Source: Alteromonas antoniana (GTDB taxonomy: Bacteria; Pseudomonadota; Gammaproteobacteria; Enterobacterales; Alteromonadaceae). From it: a DNA stretch of 64,000 nucleotides. Positions 61,854 through 64,000 of the stretch are shown one piece after another (the stretch's first letter is position 1; every line of letters starts with the position of its first letter). The position numbers and the translations under genes were made by a program. The stretch is taken from assembly GCF_019249295.1 (NCBI RefSeq), contig NZ_JAESDH010000001.1:124001-188000 (forward strand), given 5' to 3'. The notes beneath the pieces were generated by a model that made no database searches, was not told the origin of the DNA, and worked only from the letters and a program-made list of their open reading frames with translations.

Positions 61854-64000
61854 TTAAAATGCGCCTCTCAGCCCCACAGTGTAAGTAGCTCCCGGATAGA
61901 ATGCGTTAAACGCGATCCCCGTGTGTTCGTGCCAGTTTCCTACAGGTTCATTGGTCAGGTTATACGCATCCAGCGTTAACGTCATATCCATGTCCACCGG
62001 CAGGTTATAGCTGGCTGACAGATCAATTTGCGTACGGTCGAAAGAAAAGACTTCTTTGCCCTGGGTGTAATAGCTGGCAGCACCATCCTGATGGTTGACA
62101 GTTAACCGGGTCTGGAAGGATTCGTTCTCGTAAAAGAGCGTGCCGTTGTAACTCAAATCAGAAATACCGGTTATGATAGCGTCATCGTCACTGGCATCCT
62201 GGCGAATAGTAGTCGCACTGATATTAAAGCCAAGCCCTTCAACCACGATATCCAGTGGTTGTACCCAGACGGCTTCAAATCCACTTAGTGTCGTCGCGCC
62301 ATCAATATTGTTCCGGGTATTAACGGTTGCAGTACACTGCGATGGCCCGCCACATTCAAGCAGTGCCTGCTGACGGTCTGCACCAATATCATTAATATCA
62401 ATGCCGTACCGGCCTAAGTCTTCAAAGGCCACCGTGATACTGTCTGAGCGCGTAAAACCAGTTACTTCTTTCTCAAAGAAGGTCAGGCCGATATAGCCAA
62501 GCTCAGAAAAATACCACTCGCCGCCAATATCGAAATTGGTCGCTTCGAAGGGGGACAGGTAAGGATTGCCCGCTCTCACGGTTTCAATACCTGAACCACC
62601 CCAGGAAGCATTGGGGAAAAGGTCAGACGGGTTTGCACGTGTCAGGCTGCGCGAAGCACTGGCACGAATTTTCACATCTTCCATGGCGTCATACACCAGG
62701 CTTAGTGAAGGTAATAACTTGCTATAGCTCGTGCTGGTGCTGCTTTCCGACGTTGCTACGCTTTGTTCCGTATCTACCCAGCGCACACCGGTATTCACTC
62801 GCAGAAGCCGCCCTGCTATCTCAGTTTCCGCATTCGCTTCTATGTAAATGCCCAGGACTTCTTCGTTTATGTCACCCACAGTGGCACCAAACTGATCGCC
62901 TTGTGAAGGGATGGCTTCGAAGCTATCGTAATTGGTGGCGTCCTTGATGCGGTTCCAGTCAACCTGTGCAATACCGGTATAACCACTGTATCCGCTGATG
63001 CCAGTACCAAGATCATTGACCAGAGAAGGCATAAGATAGTCGGCGAAATTACCGTAGGCCGCAGAGTTCATTACATTATTTTCGGTAAACTCGGCCGTGC
63101 CGCCAAACGCGTCCATATTGGAGGTATTTTCATCCCAGGCGATACCGAACTTGAAACCATTGTAATTTGGCGCTTCGCCGTAAGCGAAATCAAGGTGGAA
63201 GCCTTTCGTCTCGGTTTCACGATGATTTCGCTGAATGCGGAACATATCGCCGAATTTTTCGTCTTCGCTTATTACACCGTCTTTGTTTTGGTCATATTCC
63301 TGCTGCCACGTCCAGCCAATGGTGGGATCTGCCGGGTTCTCACTGAAATTAAAACTTGGCACATCGCCATTGGTAAACTGCATGGTGCCGCCCGGCGACA
63401 TATACAGTACATAAGGCTCGTCACGGTCAAATTCTGATTTGGTTAAGCTGGCAGACACATCCACAGTCAGCATGTCTGAAGCTATCCAGGACACGCTTGG
63501 CATGATGCTGTAAAAATCCAGATCCTCCTGGTAATCATGAGACCCTACCCAGATGTGTGAGTTGTAAAACGTACCGTCTGTCACGTAGCCGTTATTATCC
63601 ACGGTGACATTTTCCGGAATAATTGCCGCACCCTGGTGCAGATAGTTTCGCCGGCCCCACCACATGGCTTCTGTTCTCACAAAGTCCTTAGATGCCTTCG
63701 CGTACATAGTATCCAGTACGGCATCAATGCTGTCATTTGGACGATACTGCAACGAGATGATGCCAGATACGCGATCGCGGCTGCCATAGGTAAACATTGG
63801 ACGGCCGAGATACGGCAGTAACGCCGTGTCGAGCGTATCGGCATTCAGCCCCGACGTTGCGACCGGATCAACCGGGTCTCCGACATTTACGCCGGGGTTA
63901 GCCGCAGCGTAGTCCGCGGTCGCTTCCGGACTCCAGAAAAAATGATTGAGCCCCTGACTGCCATCAACGCAGCCTGACGCTGTATGTTCAGGGTTGTTCC
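61854..64000 (-). CDS. TonB-dependent receptor, C-terminal part (partial)
   Basis: This is the barrel of a large TonB-dependent receptor in the glycan-type class. The frame stays open from 63797 to the window edge, so the signal peptide and plug lie outside. Visible parts are strand repeats typical for such barrels (GIAQVDWNRI, RLLRVNTGVRWVDTEQS, SLSLVYDAMEDVKIRASASRSLTRANPSDLFPNAS) and a C-terminal GATYTVGLRGAF ending in Phe. It precedes the exported alpha-glucuronidase by 63 bases, so it most likely imports glucuronate-decorated xylo-oligosaccharides. Confidence 0.9.
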   Translation of the reverse strand, partial: NNPEHTASGCVDGSQGLNHFFWSPEATADYAAANPGVNVGDPVDPVATSGLNADTLDTALLPYLGRPMFTYGSRDRVSGIISLQYRPNDSIDAVLDTMYAKASKDFVRTEAMWWGRRNYLHQGAAIIPENVTVDNNGYVTDGTFYNSHIWVGSHDYQEDLDFYSIMPSVSWIASDMLTVDVSASLTKSEFDRDEPYVLYMSPGGTMQFTNGDVPSFNFSENPADPTIGWTWQQEYDQNKDGVISEDEKFGDMFRIQRNHRETETKGFHLDFAYGEAPNYNGFKFGIAWDENTSNMDAFGGTAEFTENNVMNSAAYGNFADYLMPSLVNDLGTGISGYSGYTGIAQVDWNRIKDATNYDSFEAIPSQGDQFGATVGDINEEVLGIYIEANAETEIAGRLLRVNTGVRWVDTEQSVATSESSTSTSYSKLLPSLSLVYDAMEDVKIRASASRSLTRANPSDLFPNASWGGSGIETVRAGNPYLSPFEATNFDIGGEWYFSELGYIGLTFFEKEVTGFTRSDSITVAFEDLGRYGIDINDIGADRQQALLECGGPSQCTATVNTRNNIDGATTLSGFEAVWVQPLDIVVEGLGFNISATTIRQDASDDDAIITGISDLSYNGTLFYENESFQTRLTVNHQDGAASYYTQGKEVFSFDRTQIDLSASYNLPVDMDMTLTLDAYNLTNEPVGNWHEHTGIAFNAFYPGATYTVGLRGAF

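Overview
The window reads as a chromosome segment of a marine gammaproteobacterium of the Alteromonadaceae, most likely Alteromonas or a close relative. The grounds are a gammaproteobacterial S10 ribosomal operon, UmuDC/YebG under a LexA box of the CTG-N10-CAG type, many TonB-dependent receptors, a tryptophan halogenase/SapC/cupin cassette beside sugar genes, and LacI-type regulation of glycan use. This is inferred from gene content only.

Layout: 1-527 is the end of a glycosyltransferase, convergent with the complete S10 operon (578-5516, minus strand) and its promoter and attenuator-like leader. A long apparently empty stretch (to 6612) precedes a GAF-GspE type ATPase and a membrane diguanylate cyclase. 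Then come a CBM9-like periplasmic protein, a Gln/Glu/Arg-rich coiled-coil protein and an EAL phosphodiesterase. At 13998-18215 a giant hybrid sensor (propeller-histidine kinase-receiver-AraC) is divergent from a tiny gene for a peptide with a double-glycine-like leader; this is the most novel-looking pair. Next are an SOS cluster (umuDC, a HAD phosphatase, yebG), an ABC exporter-like pair with a histidine-rich loop, and two chemoreceptors (PAS-type and CZB-type).

From 26757 the window is mostly nutrient acquisition. A GH1 beta-glucosidase, GPH symporter and LacI regulator form one operon. A complete heme-uptake operon (receptor, HmuY-like lipoprotein, HmuTUV, HugZ) lies behind a perfect Fur box. 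A second sugar locus holds a large TonB receptor, two tryptophan halogenase-like flavoproteins, SapC and a cupin, divergent from a GluP-like transporter and an ExoP-like GH3 lipoprotein. Copies of one LacI-type operator (TGtAAGCGCTTtCA) lie in front of both sugar loci, so they probably form one beta-glucoside regulon. Two siderophore-type TonB receptors follow, one with a strong Fur box.

The right end (55626-64000, minus strand) is a glucuronate operon: TonB receptor (running off the edge), exported GH67 alpha-glucuronidase, a TRAP transporter and D-mannonate dehydratase. The genes suggest outer-membrane import of glucuronate-decorated xylo-oligosaccharides, periplasmic release of the uronic acid, TRAP import, and cytoplasmic conversion towards 2-keto-3-deoxygluconate. 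No tRNA, rRNA, insertion sequence or CRISPR array was seen.
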